Positions 25,536-33,912 of a stretch of DNA of 64,000 nt are shown here, in pieces. The stretch's first letter is position 1. The number at the start of each line of letters is the position of its first letter. A program made the position numbers and the translations under genes. Source of the DNA: Pedobacter westerhofensis (GTDB lineage Bacteria; Bacteroidota; Bacteroidia; Sphingobacteriales; Sphingobacteriaceae); assembly GCF_900182595.1 (NCBI RefSeq), contig NZ_FXTN01000017.1:1-64000 (forward strand), in the 5' to 3' direction. The notes under the pieces were generated by a model, which searched no databases, was not told where the DNA came from, and worked only from the letters and a program-made list of their open reading frames with translations.

Positions 25536-26184
25536 TTAAGGGTAAATCCTGAGTATGCAAGCGATATTGCACGATATCTTCTATCGAAACTACCATTAGC
25601 TGATGCGTTATGGCAAAATCCATTATTTCGGGTAAGCGCGCCATTGTACCATTTTCATTTGTAAGCTCACACAATACCGCCGCAGGGTTCAAACCTGCCA
25701 ATTTCACCAGGTCAACACTGCCTTCCGTATGGCCCCTTCTCGTAAATACCCCGTTATCCTGTGCAATAAGCGGGAATACATGTCCGGGCCTGGCCAGGTC
25801 TTGCGGATTCGCATCCGGGTGAATAGCGGTTCGGATCGTAGTTAATCTATCGCTCGCAGACACACCTGTAGTCACCCCCTCAACTGCTTCTATGGAAGCG
25901 GTAAACGGTGTTTGATAACGACTAGTGTTCCGGGCAACCATCGGCATTAACTTCAAAGCTTCCGCTTTTCCGCTGGTCAAACACAGGCAAATGATACCAC
26001 TGCAGGCGCGGATCATCAGCGCCAAATTCTCCACCGTTACATATTCAGCTGCAAATATCAGGTCACCTTCGTTTTCGCGGTTTTCATCATCCACCAGCAT
26101 AATGCCTTTACCATTTTGAAGATGCTTGATTGCATTATTGACTCTATCGAAACTTGTCTGTCCGAAATATTCCAGATCATTCAT
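25507..26184 (-). CDS. ribB: 3,4-dihydroxy-2-butanone-4-phosphate synthase
   Basis: This 225-aa monofunctional RibB is complete. The metal- and substrate-binding DDENRENEGDLIFAAE is near residue 32, TGVSASDRLTTI near 105, PGHVFPLIA near 130, RRGHTEGSVDLVKLAG near 145, and CELTNENGTMARLPE near 165. It converts ribulose 5-phosphate to the four-carbon riboflavin precursor and formate. No GTP cyclohydrolase II domain is attached and no other riboflavin genes are near. The overlap with hisE suggests a specialised operon rather than the main riboflavin pathway. Confidence 0.93.
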   Translation of the reverse strand: MNDLEYFGQTSFDRVNNAIKHLQNGKGIMLVDDENRENEGDLIFAAEYVTVENLALMIRACSGIICLCLTSGKAEALKLMPMVARNTSRYQTPFTASIEAVEGVTTGVSASDRLTTIRTAIHPDANPQDLARPGHVFPLIAQDNGVFTRRGHTEGSVDLVKLAGLNPAAVLCELTNENGTMARLPEIMDFAITHQLMVVSIEDIVQYRLHTQDLPLNVYDADYVI

Positions 26185-26222
26185 ATCATTGATTATTTAC
26201 TTGGTGTTAAACTCGATTAATC

Positions 26223-27005
26223 TTAGGCGATCAGACGCTGGAAGAAATTGGCTAACTTGCTTTTTTTCTTTTCCATCGTTCGCCCTTTTTCTTCCGGATA
26301 CAGGTCTTGCACCGGGTCGCTTTGCCAATAGGCCTGCGTGTCTATGTCCATTCCAGAAAGCCTTCCATTGAATCCAGCTCCCGTGTCCAGGTTGATGATG
26401 TTCAAGCGCTTCATCGGCGTTTCAAAATCATAATGAAGTGTGGGCGTATGCCCGATAAAGATCTCGTTGAAAAGCCCCAGGCGTTCAGCAAGTCTCATCT
26501 GATCAATGGCGCTGAGCTTCTCTTTTTTCGCTGCCATGTCCCAGAGGCTCCGGTCTGTCCAGAATGAAAGTACGTCCATGTCTTTGAACGGTCCACCGGA
26601 AGATGTAAATCCGGCATGAATAAACAAGCGGTTCTGGTTATCTATGTGAAAATTCCGCATGCGCTGAAAGAATTCACGATGCAGCTGTTTTTCGTCTGCA
26701 CTCATTTCGGCATAGCCTTCGATGGTCTCTTTTCCCCCATTAGCCAGCCACACATCTGAAGGTTTCCCTCCTCTGAGCCATTCTTCACACCACACGTCAT
26801 GATTTCCGATCACAAAAATGCAATCGTATAGTTTTTCAAACCCGATCAGGAAATCGATCACTCCCGCAGACTGCGACCATCCATCTACATAATCACCCAG
26901 GAAAATGAAGCGGTCATCCTTTTCGGGATGAATCCGCTCCAATAACTGCCTTAGTGCTCTAAGCCCGCCGTGGATGTCGCCAATTACTATTATTCTTTGT
27001 TTCAT
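26223..27005 (-). CDS. Calcineurin-like metallophosphatase
   Basis: This 260-aa protein has the ordered metal-binding motifs GDIHG (9-13), GDYVDG (37-42) and GNHD (67-70), then an IHAGF and a GHTPTLHYD motif. The family splits phosphoesters, from phosphoproteins to dinucleotides such as Ap4A. Its stop is 38 bp before the ribB start, so it probably leads the ribB-hisE-panB operon. Whether it acts on a nucleotide in that pathway is unknown. Confidence 0.88.
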   Translation of the reverse strand: MKQRIIVIGDIHGGLRALRQLLERIHPEKDDRFIFLGDYVDGWSQSAGVIDFLIGFEKLYDCIFVIGNHDVWCEEWLRGGKPSDVWLANGGKETIEGYAEMSADEKQLHREFFQRMRNFHIDNQNRLFIHAGFTSSGGPFKDMDVLSFWTDRSLWDMAAKKEKLSAIDQMRLAERLGLFNEIFIGHTPTLHYDFETPMKRLNIINLDTGAGFNGRLSGMDIDTQAYWQSDPVQDLYPEEKGRTMEKKKSKLANFFQRLIA

Positions 27006-27062
27006 TATTTAACTGTTGACTGCCTTACCGATGATGGCTTTATGGCTGATTGCAGATTAAGG

Positions 27063-27608
27063 CTAAACACTTAAGGTTTCCTGTCCCTTTTCCCAGTTAC
27101 ATGGGGTTAGTTCATCGGTTTGCAAGCCGTCCAGCACCCGCAGTACTTCGTTTACATTGCGCCCGACATTGAGATCGTTAACGCACACCCACCGGATCAT
27201 ACCCAGCGGATCGATGATGAACGTTGCGCGATAGGCAACCTTTTCATTTGATTCTAAAATACCAAGTGCTTCTGCAAGTGACTTTGAAGTATCAGACAGC
27301 ATCGGGAATTGCAATGATTTTAAGTCTGCATGGCTTTTTCTCCAGGCAAGATGTACATGCTCAGAGTCAGTGGAAGCCCCTATTAGCGTGGTGTTGCGGT
27401 CTTTAAATTCGCCGTAGTTTTTATTGAATTCTGCAATTTCAGTCGGACAAACAAACGTAAAGTCCTTAGGCCACCAAAACATTACTGTCCAGCGGTCATC
27501 GCTGTTTACCAACTCTTCTGAAGAAATCTCTCCAAATTCTTTACCATAATCTGCACTGATTACCGCCACTTTATTAAAAGCCGGAAATTTTTGATTGATC
27601 GTAATCAT
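27063..27608 (-). CDS. ahpC: AhpC-type 2-Cys peroxiredoxin
   Basis: The ATG at 27608 gives 181 aa; the frame extends to 27674 without support. The peroxidatic cysteine is Cys54 in FTFVCPTEIAEF, and a C-terminal cysteine in DELTPCNWEKGQ would be the resolving residue. It reduces hydrogen peroxide and organic hydroperoxides in the cytoplasm, using a thioredoxin- or AhpF-like reductant, which is not encoded nearby. It is divergent from an AraC-family gene with an 88-bp gap, the likely regulator. Confidence 0.9.
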   Translation of the reverse strand: MITINQKFPAFNKVAVISADYGKEFGEISSEELVNSDDRWTVMFWWPKDFTFVCPTEIAEFNKNYGEFKDRNTTLIGASTDSEHVHLAWRKSHADLKSLQFPMLSDTSKSLAEALGILESNEKVAYRATFIIDPLGMIRWVCVNDLNVGRNVNEVLRVLDGLQTDELTPCNWEKGQETLSV

Positions 27609-27631
27609 ATTCTTATGAATTAATACTACGA

Positions 27632-27639
27632 CAAAGTTA
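27632..27639 (-). promoter_or_regulatory. Putative -7 element of ahpC (TAACTTTG)
   Basis: On the minus strand TAACTTTG matches TAnnTTTG and lies 24 bases upstream of the peroxiredoxin ATG. Confidence 0.4.
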
Positions 27640-27696
27640 TCCCCGCAACCGCCGCCATAACAGGTAAAAAACAAACATTAATCAGTAGTTTTGCTC

Positions 27697-28563
27697 ATGC
27701 GATCTAAACAGCTGTACAAAGAATTAGAAGTAAGCGTAATTGCCGTTGATCCGGCGCTTCATAGTTTACATAAACACCATTACTTTCAGCTGATCTATGT
27801 GCTGGAGGGTTCCGGTATCCATGTCGTGAATGAGAACCGTTTCCGTTTTAAGAAGGGCGATGTATTTTTTTTAACGCCCGAAGATGCCCATAGCTACGAA
27901 GCCGTGTCACCTCCCGTTTTTTGTATAATCGACTTCACCAAAAACTTTTTTTTTAAGACGGCGAATAGCCTGGATGAAAAGGTAGATATCAGCGAAGCTT
28001 TCAGGCGTTTGGAGTATATCTTCCACAATCAGCACAATGTAATGGGGAGTTTGATCGTGGATGGCGACAGACAGGTTTTTAAAGCATTGATCAATCAATT
28101 GATCGCTGAAAAGGAAAATGATAGCCCATTTTCAAAGATCATTACCCAAAACATTATTTTTTTACTATTGAATTTTATTGCCCGCTGTATACAGCAGCGC
28201 AGCGTTAGTTATTCCCAGGAAGGCAAACCTCAAAATAAAATTCACACCATTTCAACTTACATTCAGCAGCATATTTATGATAAGCAACTTTTGTTGCTTG
28301 ATAGCCTGGCAGAAAAGTTTAATATGTCTGAGGGTCACTTAAGCCGTTATTTTAAACAGCAAACAGGCAGTACAGTTAAAGATTATATCACAAGGTACAA
28401 GCTGGACATCATTCAAACTCGACTTAAGTTTAGTGATCTTACAATCTCCGAGATTGCTGCTGAACTGGATTTTACCGATGAAAGCCACCTGAATAAAATA
28501 TTCAAAAATGCTTTTGGTGTAACTGCTAAAAAATTTAAGCTGGAGTACAAACGTGGGAAATAA
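27697..28563 (+). CDS. AraC-family transcriptional regulator
   Basis: The ATG at 27697 gives 288 aa; a TTG lies two codons upstream. The N-terminal cupin domain includes HKHHYFQLIYVLEGSGIHVV, and the C-terminal domain has MSEGHLSRYFKQQTGSTVKD and ISEIAAELDFTDESHLNKIF. A TAGTTTTG -7-like element ends only 3 bases before the ATG. It is divergent from ahpC and probably responds to an oxidative or electrophilic signal, an inference from position. Confidence 0.88.
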   Translation: MRSKQLYKELEVSVIAVDPALHSLHKHHYFQLIYVLEGSGIHVVNENRFRFKKGDVFFLTPEDAHSYEAVSPPVFCIIDFTKNFFFKTANSLDEKVDISEAFRRLEYIFHNQHNVMGSLIVDGDRQVFKALINQLIAEKENDSPFSKIITQNIIFLLLNFIARCIQQRSVSYSQEGKPQNKIHTISTYIQQHIYDKQLLLLDSLAEKFNMSEGHLSRYFKQQTGSTVKDYITRYKLDIIQTRLKFSDLTISEIAAELDFTDESHLNKIFKNAFGVTAKKFKLEYKRGK

Positions 28564-28604
28564 TCCAGACGTCCTACCCTTTTCTAAGCATATTCTGCAA
28601 ATAG

Positions 28605-28632
28605 ATGCTGTATCATTGATGGTATTGAGCCT
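28605..28632 (-). repeat. Single divergent copy of the 59.5-kb repeat core
   Basis: On the minus strand, CTCAATACCATCAATGATAC and the adjoining AGC match the core of the 88-bp tandem repeat at 59514 (CTCAATATCATCAATGATAC) with one change. A second GATACAGCCTC lies at 28711-28721. Confidence 0.55.
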
Positions 28633-28660
28633 AAATTCAGGCTCATGTCTTCGGTTTTTT
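28626..28660 (+). terminator. Terminator after the AraC gene
   Basis: A 7-bp stem (28626-28632 with 28639-28645) is followed 9 bases later by an eight-T run. A second hairpin with a 9-bp stem is at 28670-28702. Confidence 0.55.
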
Positions 28661-28669
28661 TTATAAAAA

Positions 28670-28702
28670 TGCCCCCAAATAGTGTCTAACTTTTTGGGGG
28701 CA
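28670..28702. terminator. Hairpin, probable terminator
   Basis: TGCCCCCAA (28670-28678) pairs exactly with 28694-28702. A-rich sequence to the left and T-rich sequence in the loop make it a possible terminator on either strand. Confidence 0.5.
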
Positions 28703-28820
28703 GTGTATTTATGATACAGCCTCATTTTTGTTTACATACTATCTCCAAAGCCGCACATTTTGTCGCATTTTGAGTTGCACCAGCTGGTGCAACTATTTTG
28801 CAGTATGGATTCGGGGCTAA

Positions 28821-29219
28821 TTAAGATAGTTCCTGATCATTAAAACTCACGAAATTCATCGTAATCGATCCTTCATCATCAAATTGAAAAACCTGTATCC
28901 CATAAGATTTATACGGTTTTTCGTCGGCGTCACTCCATTCCAATTCAAAGCGTAAGGCCATTCTTCCCTTCAGTGCGCCCCAAAGATCCAGATTGAGCTT
29001 GTAGGAATTTCTTGTAGCCAAATCGGCGGCAATAAATTTTCGGATTTCCCCGCGCCCCCTGAGAAAGTGCGTCCCAAACCTGACCTCTGCCTCAACGGTA
29101 AAATTGTCACTTATTCTTTTGGCATCTAAAGAGTTAAAATCATCTTCAAGAAGTTTTAAACGCAGTGCAGCGGTTTCCATATCCCATGGCGGTACCGGTA
29201 AATATTTCAATGTTTTCAT
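28821..29219 (-). CDS. NTF2-like (DUF1348-type) protein
   Basis: This 132-aa soluble protein fits the nuclear-transport-factor-2 cone fold: an N-terminal helix with ETAALRLKLLEDDFNSLD, a RFGTHFLRGRGEIRKFI strand-helix unit, and RMALRFELEWSDADEKPY. The closest match in memory is DUF1348. No catalytic residues can be assigned. It is next to an AraC regulator on the same strand, with 97 bp between them. Confidence 0.7.
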   Translation of the reverse strand: MKTLKYLPVPPWDMETAALRLKLLEDDFNSLDAKRISDNFTVEAEVRFGTHFLRGRGEIRKFIAADLATRNSYKLNLDLWGALKGRMALRFELEWSDADEKPYKSYGIQVFQFDDEGSITMNFVSFNDQELS

Positions 29220-29316
29220 AAGTTAAATATCCACAGGGATTGCGGCCCCATACATGGACGAATGATGCAATCACATGGACGTGTACATCTAAATTGGAAA
29301 CTCTTGACAAAAGCAA

Positions 29317-30186
29317 TTAAGCAAGAGATGCCTTACCAAAACCTACCGTATTGCGGAAATATTGTGGAGATATGCCAATATTCCTTTTGAAATATCTGCT
29401 GAAGTGAAATTCGTCCTTAAAGCCTATCTCATAAGCGATAGCTTTTACCGGCTTGTCACTGAGGTACAATTCTCTTTTGGCCTCTAATATGATCCTGTCT
29501 GAAATCAGGTCAGAAAGGGTTTTGTTAAAATAATTTTTGCAGGACCGGTTTAAGGCACTCTGTGAATAATTCATCAGATCAGCATAAGCTGCTGCAGTGT
29601 GCATCGATTTAAAGTTCAATTCTATTGCACTCTGCAGCTCTGCGAGTTTTGAGGGAATTTTACTATACATATTGATGTCTGAGTCCCTCTGCTCAACTTT
29701 GATCCTGGACGCATTGATCAGCAGGATTTTCAGATAAGATAACAGAACCTCCGTATCAATGTTATTTTTCTGCATTTCTCCGAACATTCCCTGGAACAGC
29801 GCTAAAATTTCTGATAAGCCGTCTTCCTGCAAGTCCGTTACGGGTGATTCGTAGATATTATTAAATAATACACCGTTGCAGGATACTTCAGCACGATGTT
29901 GATGAAGACAAAAGAAGTCGGGATGGAAATATAATAAATACCCTTCACAAGCATCGGGACAGTTTATTTTAAATTGTTGATAGAGGGAGAATGACATGAC
30001 GCAACTATGTCCGACCAGGTAATCAGAAGTATCTGTGGTGAGACTTCCTTCAGCTTTCAGCATGAGGACCACAGTAAAATGATTGGAACTATTAAGTTCA
30101 TTAAACTTGCTGTCGTCCGCAAACCGGCAGATGCCAAAGGACGGGGCCTGTGCTACCGGATTATCCAATTTGAAAAATTCACTCAT
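29317..30186 (-). CDS. AraC-family transcriptional regulator
   Basis: This 289-aa regulator has a cupin-like N-terminus with FHPDFFCLHQHRAEVSCNG, and a C-terminal AraC domain (VKAIAYEIGFKDEFHFSRYF). The region around HPDFFC and LFNNIYESP is shared with the AraC protein at 33913-34797, so they are paralogs of one subgroup. It is flanked by the NTF2-like gene and a short-chain dehydrogenase gene, either of which could be its target. Confidence 0.87.
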   Translation of the reverse strand: MSEFFKLDNPVAQAPSFGICRFADDSKFNELNSSNHFTVVLMLKAEGSLTTDTSDYLVGHSCVMSFSLYQQFKINCPDACEGYLLYFHPDFFCLHQHRAEVSCNGVLFNNIYESPVTDLQEDGLSEILALFQGMFGEMQKNNIDTEVLLSYLKILLINASRIKVEQRDSDINMYSKIPSKLAELQSAIELNFKSMHTAAAYADLMNYSQSALNRSCKNYFNKTLSDLISDRIILEAKRELYLSDKPVKAIAYEIGFKDEFHFSRYFKRNIGISPQYFRNTVGFGKASLA

Positions 30187-30279
30187 TACTGCGCAGAAAA
30201 ATTAACTATTATTCCTTCACGAAAGTAATGATTTATTTAGGTAATCGTTCTGAGGAAAAAACCAGTCACATGGTTTGTT

Positions 30280-30317
30280 AAAGACTGTCTCCAACCAAAA
30301 TCATGGAGACAGTCTTT
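30280..30317. terminator. Probable terminator of the SDR gene
   Basis: A 13-bp perfect stem (30280-30292 with 30305-30317) lies just downstream of the minus-strand SDR stop at 30324. The T-run on the minus strand is short. Confidence 0.6.
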
Positions 30318-30323
30318 GTTAAG

Positions 30324-31145
30324 TTATTTATACCTCGCATCAATGGTCTCCAGGTACTGTTCCACAGGCATGGAATCCCTGATCTCCTGCAGCCCTACAC
30401 TATCCTCACCTACGAGCTTTCTGAACTGTGTATTCGCACCAGTGGCAAGTCCAAAAATCTCATCGACAATCAATTGTGCCTCTGGGAATTTTGATGTGTC
30501 CCTGTTAGCGAAGAACCCTTGTTTCACGTTTGCGGTTAATTCCTGGTAAGCTGTAATTTCTGTACTCTCGCCCCAAACCATATTCTCTACGAAGTTATGT
30601 CCGTTGTATACACCGATTTCCAGCAGGTGCTGATCAATATTCAGTGGTTTCAATTCGTAGTAGAGCCCCTCGATTAAGCCTTCCAGTGCAAATTTAGACA
30701 TATTATATAACGAGGCAAGCGGCATAGCGCTGAGTACGCCCATGTATGAACTGATATTGATAAATTTGCCGCCATTGTTTGCCCTGAAGTGAGGAGTAAA
30801 AGCTTTTGTTACGTTGATTACACCACGCACGTTTACCTGATACTGGGCATCAATAGCATCATCGTCCACAAGCTCCAATGCACCAAATGTACCTTGCCCG
30901 GCATTGTTTACTACCACATCAATTTTTCCGAATGCGTCAATTGCCTGTGCTACCACTGCTGCTACCTGCGCAGTGTCTGTCACATCCAGTTTAAAAACTC
31001 TGATGTTTTCATAAGAGCTGAAACCTGTTGATTTTTCCGGAGTACGCATTGTTGCAGCTACATTCCAGCCCTGTTCAGCAAAATAAGTTGCTGTTGCTTT
31101 GCCCAAACCAGTACTTGTACCGGTAATAAAAATTGTCTTTGTCAT
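30324..31145 (-). CDS. Short-chain dehydrogenase/reductase (SDR)
   Basis: This 273-aa classical SDR has the cofactor motif TGTSTGLG (about 8-15), NNAG near residue 86, and the catalytic YNMSK near 150 preceded by a serine. Substrate unknown. A TetR regulator is encoded divergently with twin operator-like sites between them, so expression is probably de-repressed by a small molecule. A close SDR relative is at 38023-38862. Confidence 0.9.
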   Translation of the reverse strand: MTKTIFITGTSTGLGKATATYFAEQGWNVAATMRTPEKSTGFSSYENIRVFKLDVTDTAQVAAVVAQAIDAFGKIDVVVNNAGQGTFGALELVDDDAIDAQYQVNVRGVINVTKAFTPHFRANNGGKFINISSYMGVLSAMPLASLYNMSKFALEGLIEGLYYELKPLNIDQHLLEIGVYNGHNFVENMVWGESTEITAYQELTANVKQGFFANRDTSKFPEAQLIVDEIFGLATGANTQFRKLVGEDSVGLQEIRDSMPVEQYLETIDARYK

Positions 31146-31191
31146 CTTGATTGTCTTTAAGGATTATATTATCATTAGAGCATTCTTTAAA

Positions 31192-31238
31192 CGGAACGTT
31201 CATTCCGTAAAAGTATTAATTAAGGAACGAACGTTCCG
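31192..31238. promoter_or_regulatory. Twin TetR operator-like dyads
   Basis: CGGAACGTTCATTCCG (31192-31207) and, on the other strand, CGGAACGTTCGTTCCT (31223-31238) are inverted copies of one 16-bp dyad, centred about 31 bp apart, in the divergent SDR/TetR intergenic region. GAACGTTC cores are typical of TetR-type operators. Confidence 0.7.
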
Positions 31239-31275
31239 CTTAAAATCACTTTAATTACATTTAATAGACATATTC

Positions 31276-31308
31276 TTTGGGAATAGCTAAATCTTGAGTG
31301 TATTTTTG
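31276..31308 (+). promoter_or_regulatory. Bacteroidota-type promoter of the TetR gene
   Basis: TTTG at 31276-31279 and TATTTTTG at 31301-31308 are separated by 21 bp, matching the TTTG/TAnnTTTG consensus. The operators lie upstream, at 31192-31238. Confidence 0.6.
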
Positions 31309-31366
31309 TATGGGCAACTGCTATCAAGACACTATTACAGACAGAGGCAATTTTACAAAACGCATT

Positions 31367-31945
31367 ATGGCAAGAACAAAAGCTTTCGACGAAGAAAAGA
31401 TCCTGGATGATGCCATGAAGCTTTTTTGGCACAGGGGATATCAGGCTTTATCTGCACAAGAGCTTGTTGATGGACTGGGCCTGAGCAGATCAAGTTTATA
31501 TGATACTTTTGGTGACAAACATACGCTCTATATAAAAGCCCTGAAACGCTATCGCGAAATCATAGTAATGAAAACAATCACAGTACTGGACAATGCGAAA
31601 AATATCCCGAAGGCAATCAGAGAGGTTTTTCAGATGCAGCTGGATGCAAATTTTAATTCTGAGCAATCCAGAGGTTGTTTGATGGTGAATTCCAGAACTG
31701 AACTATCGCAGCATGATTCTGAAGTTGCGGCTATTGTTAAGGAAAACTGGGAGATGCTGGAAGATGCTTTCTACAGGGCACTTAAAAGAGGACAGGAATC
31801 GGGTCAGGTATCTACCGAACGCAACCCACGTGCCTTAGCGCGTTTTTTCGTCAGTAATTCCTGGGGATTAAATTTATACGGCACATCAGATGCTGATGAA
31901 AAAGTATTCAAAGATATTATCAAAGTAGTGTTATCTGTTTTATAG
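31367..31945 (+). CDS. TetR-family transcriptional regulator
   Basis: Starting at the ATG at 31367 (MARTKAFDEEKIL) gives 192 aa; the frame opens earlier without support. The helix-turn-helix is at about 25-50 (LSAQELVDGLGLSRSSLYDT). The C-terminal ligand domain contains RGCLMVNSRTELSQHDSEVA, typical of a subgroup whose neighbours are SDR enzymes. It most likely represses itself and the divergent SDR gene. Confidence 0.9.
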   Translation: MARTKAFDEEKILDDAMKLFWHRGYQALSAQELVDGLGLSRSSLYDTFGDKHTLYIKALKRYREIIVMKTITVLDNAKNIPKAIREVFQMQLDANFNSEQSRGCLMVNSRTELSQHDSEVAAIVKENWEMLEDAFYRALKRGQESGQVSTERNPRALARFFVSNSWGLNLYGTSDADEKVFKDIIKVVLSVL

Positions 31946-31969
31946 AGTCTGTGTGAATTAGATCTTTTA

Positions 31970-32392
31970 CTAATTCTGTTTGATTTTGACCTGTTTCTGA
32001 GTAACAAGCAGCTCTGTCCTTTTCCTGTTTGCAGCAAGCCCCGCTTCAACAACGAGAATTATCTGATTTCCCGAGTCCGTTTTTTTAATAACTCTGGGGT
32101 TCAAAAAAGGGCCGATGCTGAATACTTTGCTATCCGGAATTTCGTCATGCTGAGCGACGCAAATTATCAATTTGAAAGACACTTCATCAGATTCAGGTAT
32201 TCGGGCACTCCCCGATCCATTGGAGGATTTGAATATTGCAACGCGAATTTGTTGAGCGTCAAAAATTTCCATACCAGTTAAAGATTCCAGCAGCTTTACA
32301 GAACTATCGTGAACAATCTATTTGGATTGGATAGATTGGCCAAAAGAAGTTAAGGACAAATGCAGGAGAAGAAATAAAAGTAATTTTTTCAT
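31970..32392 (-). pseudogene. Secreted protein gene interrupted by in-frame TAG
   Basis: The ATG at 32392 opens a good signal peptide (MKKLLLFLLLHLSLTSFGQ) that reads SIQSK and then TAG at 32318-32320. The very same frame continues with IVHDSSVKLLESLTGMEIF, a soluble domain (DAQQIRVAIFKSSNGSG, IPDSKVFSIGPFLNP) and a stop at 31970. No shift is needed, so a single nonsense change appears to have cut a 140-aa secreted protein. Translation could restart at the internal ATG (32272), giving 100 aa without export signal. Function of the intact protein is unknown. Confidence 0.65.
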
Positions 32393-32616
32393 ATCAATTG
32401 AGATTTATACTGAAGTGCCCGGAAATACAACTACTGAAAACCAGGACACAGATCATAGGGTTCAATTTGCAAATTTGATCTGGTACCGAATTATCAAGGA
32501 TACAATTATATCGGAATTTCGAAGGCAGCCTACTATAATGAACTAAAAGAAGTAATGTTTTCACTTACCAAATACCGAAATATTAGTATAAATTTAATAA
32601 ATTAACATTATCCTTT

Positions 32617-33141
32617 ATGCAAGAATCGGTATCAAATAAAAATATAATTAAAGCAGCATATTTTATGATCATGGTTGGATTAATAATATTTTCATCATGT
32701 ACTTATTGGGATACATCCTCATTTAGATATTTGATACCGGAAGGGTACGAAGGCATGATCGTAATTTCATGGGATCAGGAAAACGGTGTTGCAATTCATA
32801 AAGACGGAGACTATGAAGTTTACAGAATTCCACCTAATGGACTTTTGAGGACTAATGTCAGAGCAAGAAGTCTCAATATTATTGAAGAGCAATTCTATTC
32901 CTATAGTCAAGCTACTGGAAAGCAGGTCAGGCTGAAAATAATTGATCCTTCAATTTCAAAAGATACAATTGAAAGTAAAAACGAATTTTACAAAGTGGGC
33001 TTATTATCAGGAGGCCACGAAGGATTAAATAACATGATATTTTTTATTACAAGAGATAAAAACTCAAAGTTCATGGATGAAACATACTGCAGACATTATT
33101 ATTCTAAACATGAAGATGAACTATATCAAAATTTAAAGTGA
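32617..33141 (+). CDS. DUF6843-type lipoprotein (first of tandem pair)
   Basis: This 174-aa protein has a lipoprotein signal (hydrophobic stretch then SSCTYWD, lipid cysteine near residue 28). The domain starts with YLIPEGYEGMIVISWDQENG and has a glycine-containing strand DYEVYRIPPNGLLRTN, as in DUF6843. Its function is unknown; such proteins face the periplasm or cell surface. It ends 5 bp before a paralog that is about half identical by eye, so the pair arose by tandem duplication. Confidence 0.75.
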   Translation: MQESVSNKNIIKAAYFMIMVGLIIFSSCTYWDTSSFRYLIPEGYEGMIVISWDQENGVAIHKDGDYEVYRIPPNGLLRTNVRARSLNIIEEQFYSYSQATGKQVRLKIIDPSISKDTIESKNEFYKVGLLSGGHEGLNNMIFFITRDKNSKFMDETYCRHYYSKHEDELYQNLK

Positions 33142-33146
33142 CGTAA

Positions 33147-33677
33147 ATGAAAATTGAAATGAATGCTATCCTAAGGAGCAAAAACATAAAAATAACTACT
33201 TCACTTTACATCTTATTGCTTGTAGTTTTGATTACGTCCTGTACTTATTGGCACAACGTAAACATAAAGTATATCATTCCTGAAGGATATGAGGGGATGA
33301 TCGTCCTCGCCTGGGATCAAAAAAATGGTGCTCCTAAAATAATGGAAGGTGATTATGAAGTCTATACTTTTCCTGCTAACGGATTCCTTAAAAGCGAAGT
33401 CGGCGGAAGAAGTATGAATGCGCATGAAAAATTCTATTCTTACAATAAAGCAACCGGAAAGCGGATGGAATTGAAAATAATTGATCCAACGATTTCTACC
33501 GATACAATTTCGGCCAAAAATGAATACTACATGGTAGGATCTTTCTCCGGAGGTTATGAACAGACATACAATCTGGTCTTTTTTATAACTAACAATAAAA
33601 AATCGAAATTTATGGATCCAGCATACCGTGAAAAGTATGGTGCTGAACATTTAGATAGATTATACGAAGAAAAATAA
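33147..33677 (+). CDS. DUF6843-type lipoprotein (second of tandem pair)
   Basis: This 176-aa paralog of the preceding gene has a signal ending ITSCTYWHN (lipid cysteine near residue 32), followed by YIIPEGYEGMIVLAWDQKNG and DYEVYTFPANGFLKSE. Shared blocks include SYNKATGKRMELKIIDP and KSKFMDPAY, with counterparts in the first copy. The 5-bp spacing implies one transcript. Divergence between the copies is spread along the whole length. Confidence 0.75.
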   Translation: MKIEMNAILRSKNIKITTSLYILLLVVLITSCTYWHNVNIKYIIPEGYEGMIVLAWDQKNGAPKIMEGDYEVYTFPANGFLKSEVGGRSMNAHEKFYSYNKATGKRMELKIIDPTISTDTISAKNEYYMVGSFSGGYEQTYNLVFFITNNKKSKFMDPAYREKYGAEHLDRLYEEK

Positions 33678-33912
33678 TATTATAAATTTTCAGAATGAAT
33701 TTTTATCAATGGAACATCAGTGTATAAGTATCGAACAAGCTGGCATGGGCCTAATCCAATTAATTTAGGGATCCTTAATGAGATTCAAATCATCAGAGTT
33801 CCTGATCTACTGCAACACATTAACTCTCTGCCTGTATATATCCAAACGCTCCGCTAAACAAAATGCCACTCAATATTGGGGCATTTTTTGTTACACTAGC
33901 AGCGCAGCGACC

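Noticed and set aside
10354..32392. Genome-wide TAG recoding suggested by two interrupted frames
   Set aside because: Many other genes here use ordinary stops, including TAG at real ends (the helicase and DUF4411 genes). Two nonsense mutations are the simpler reading.
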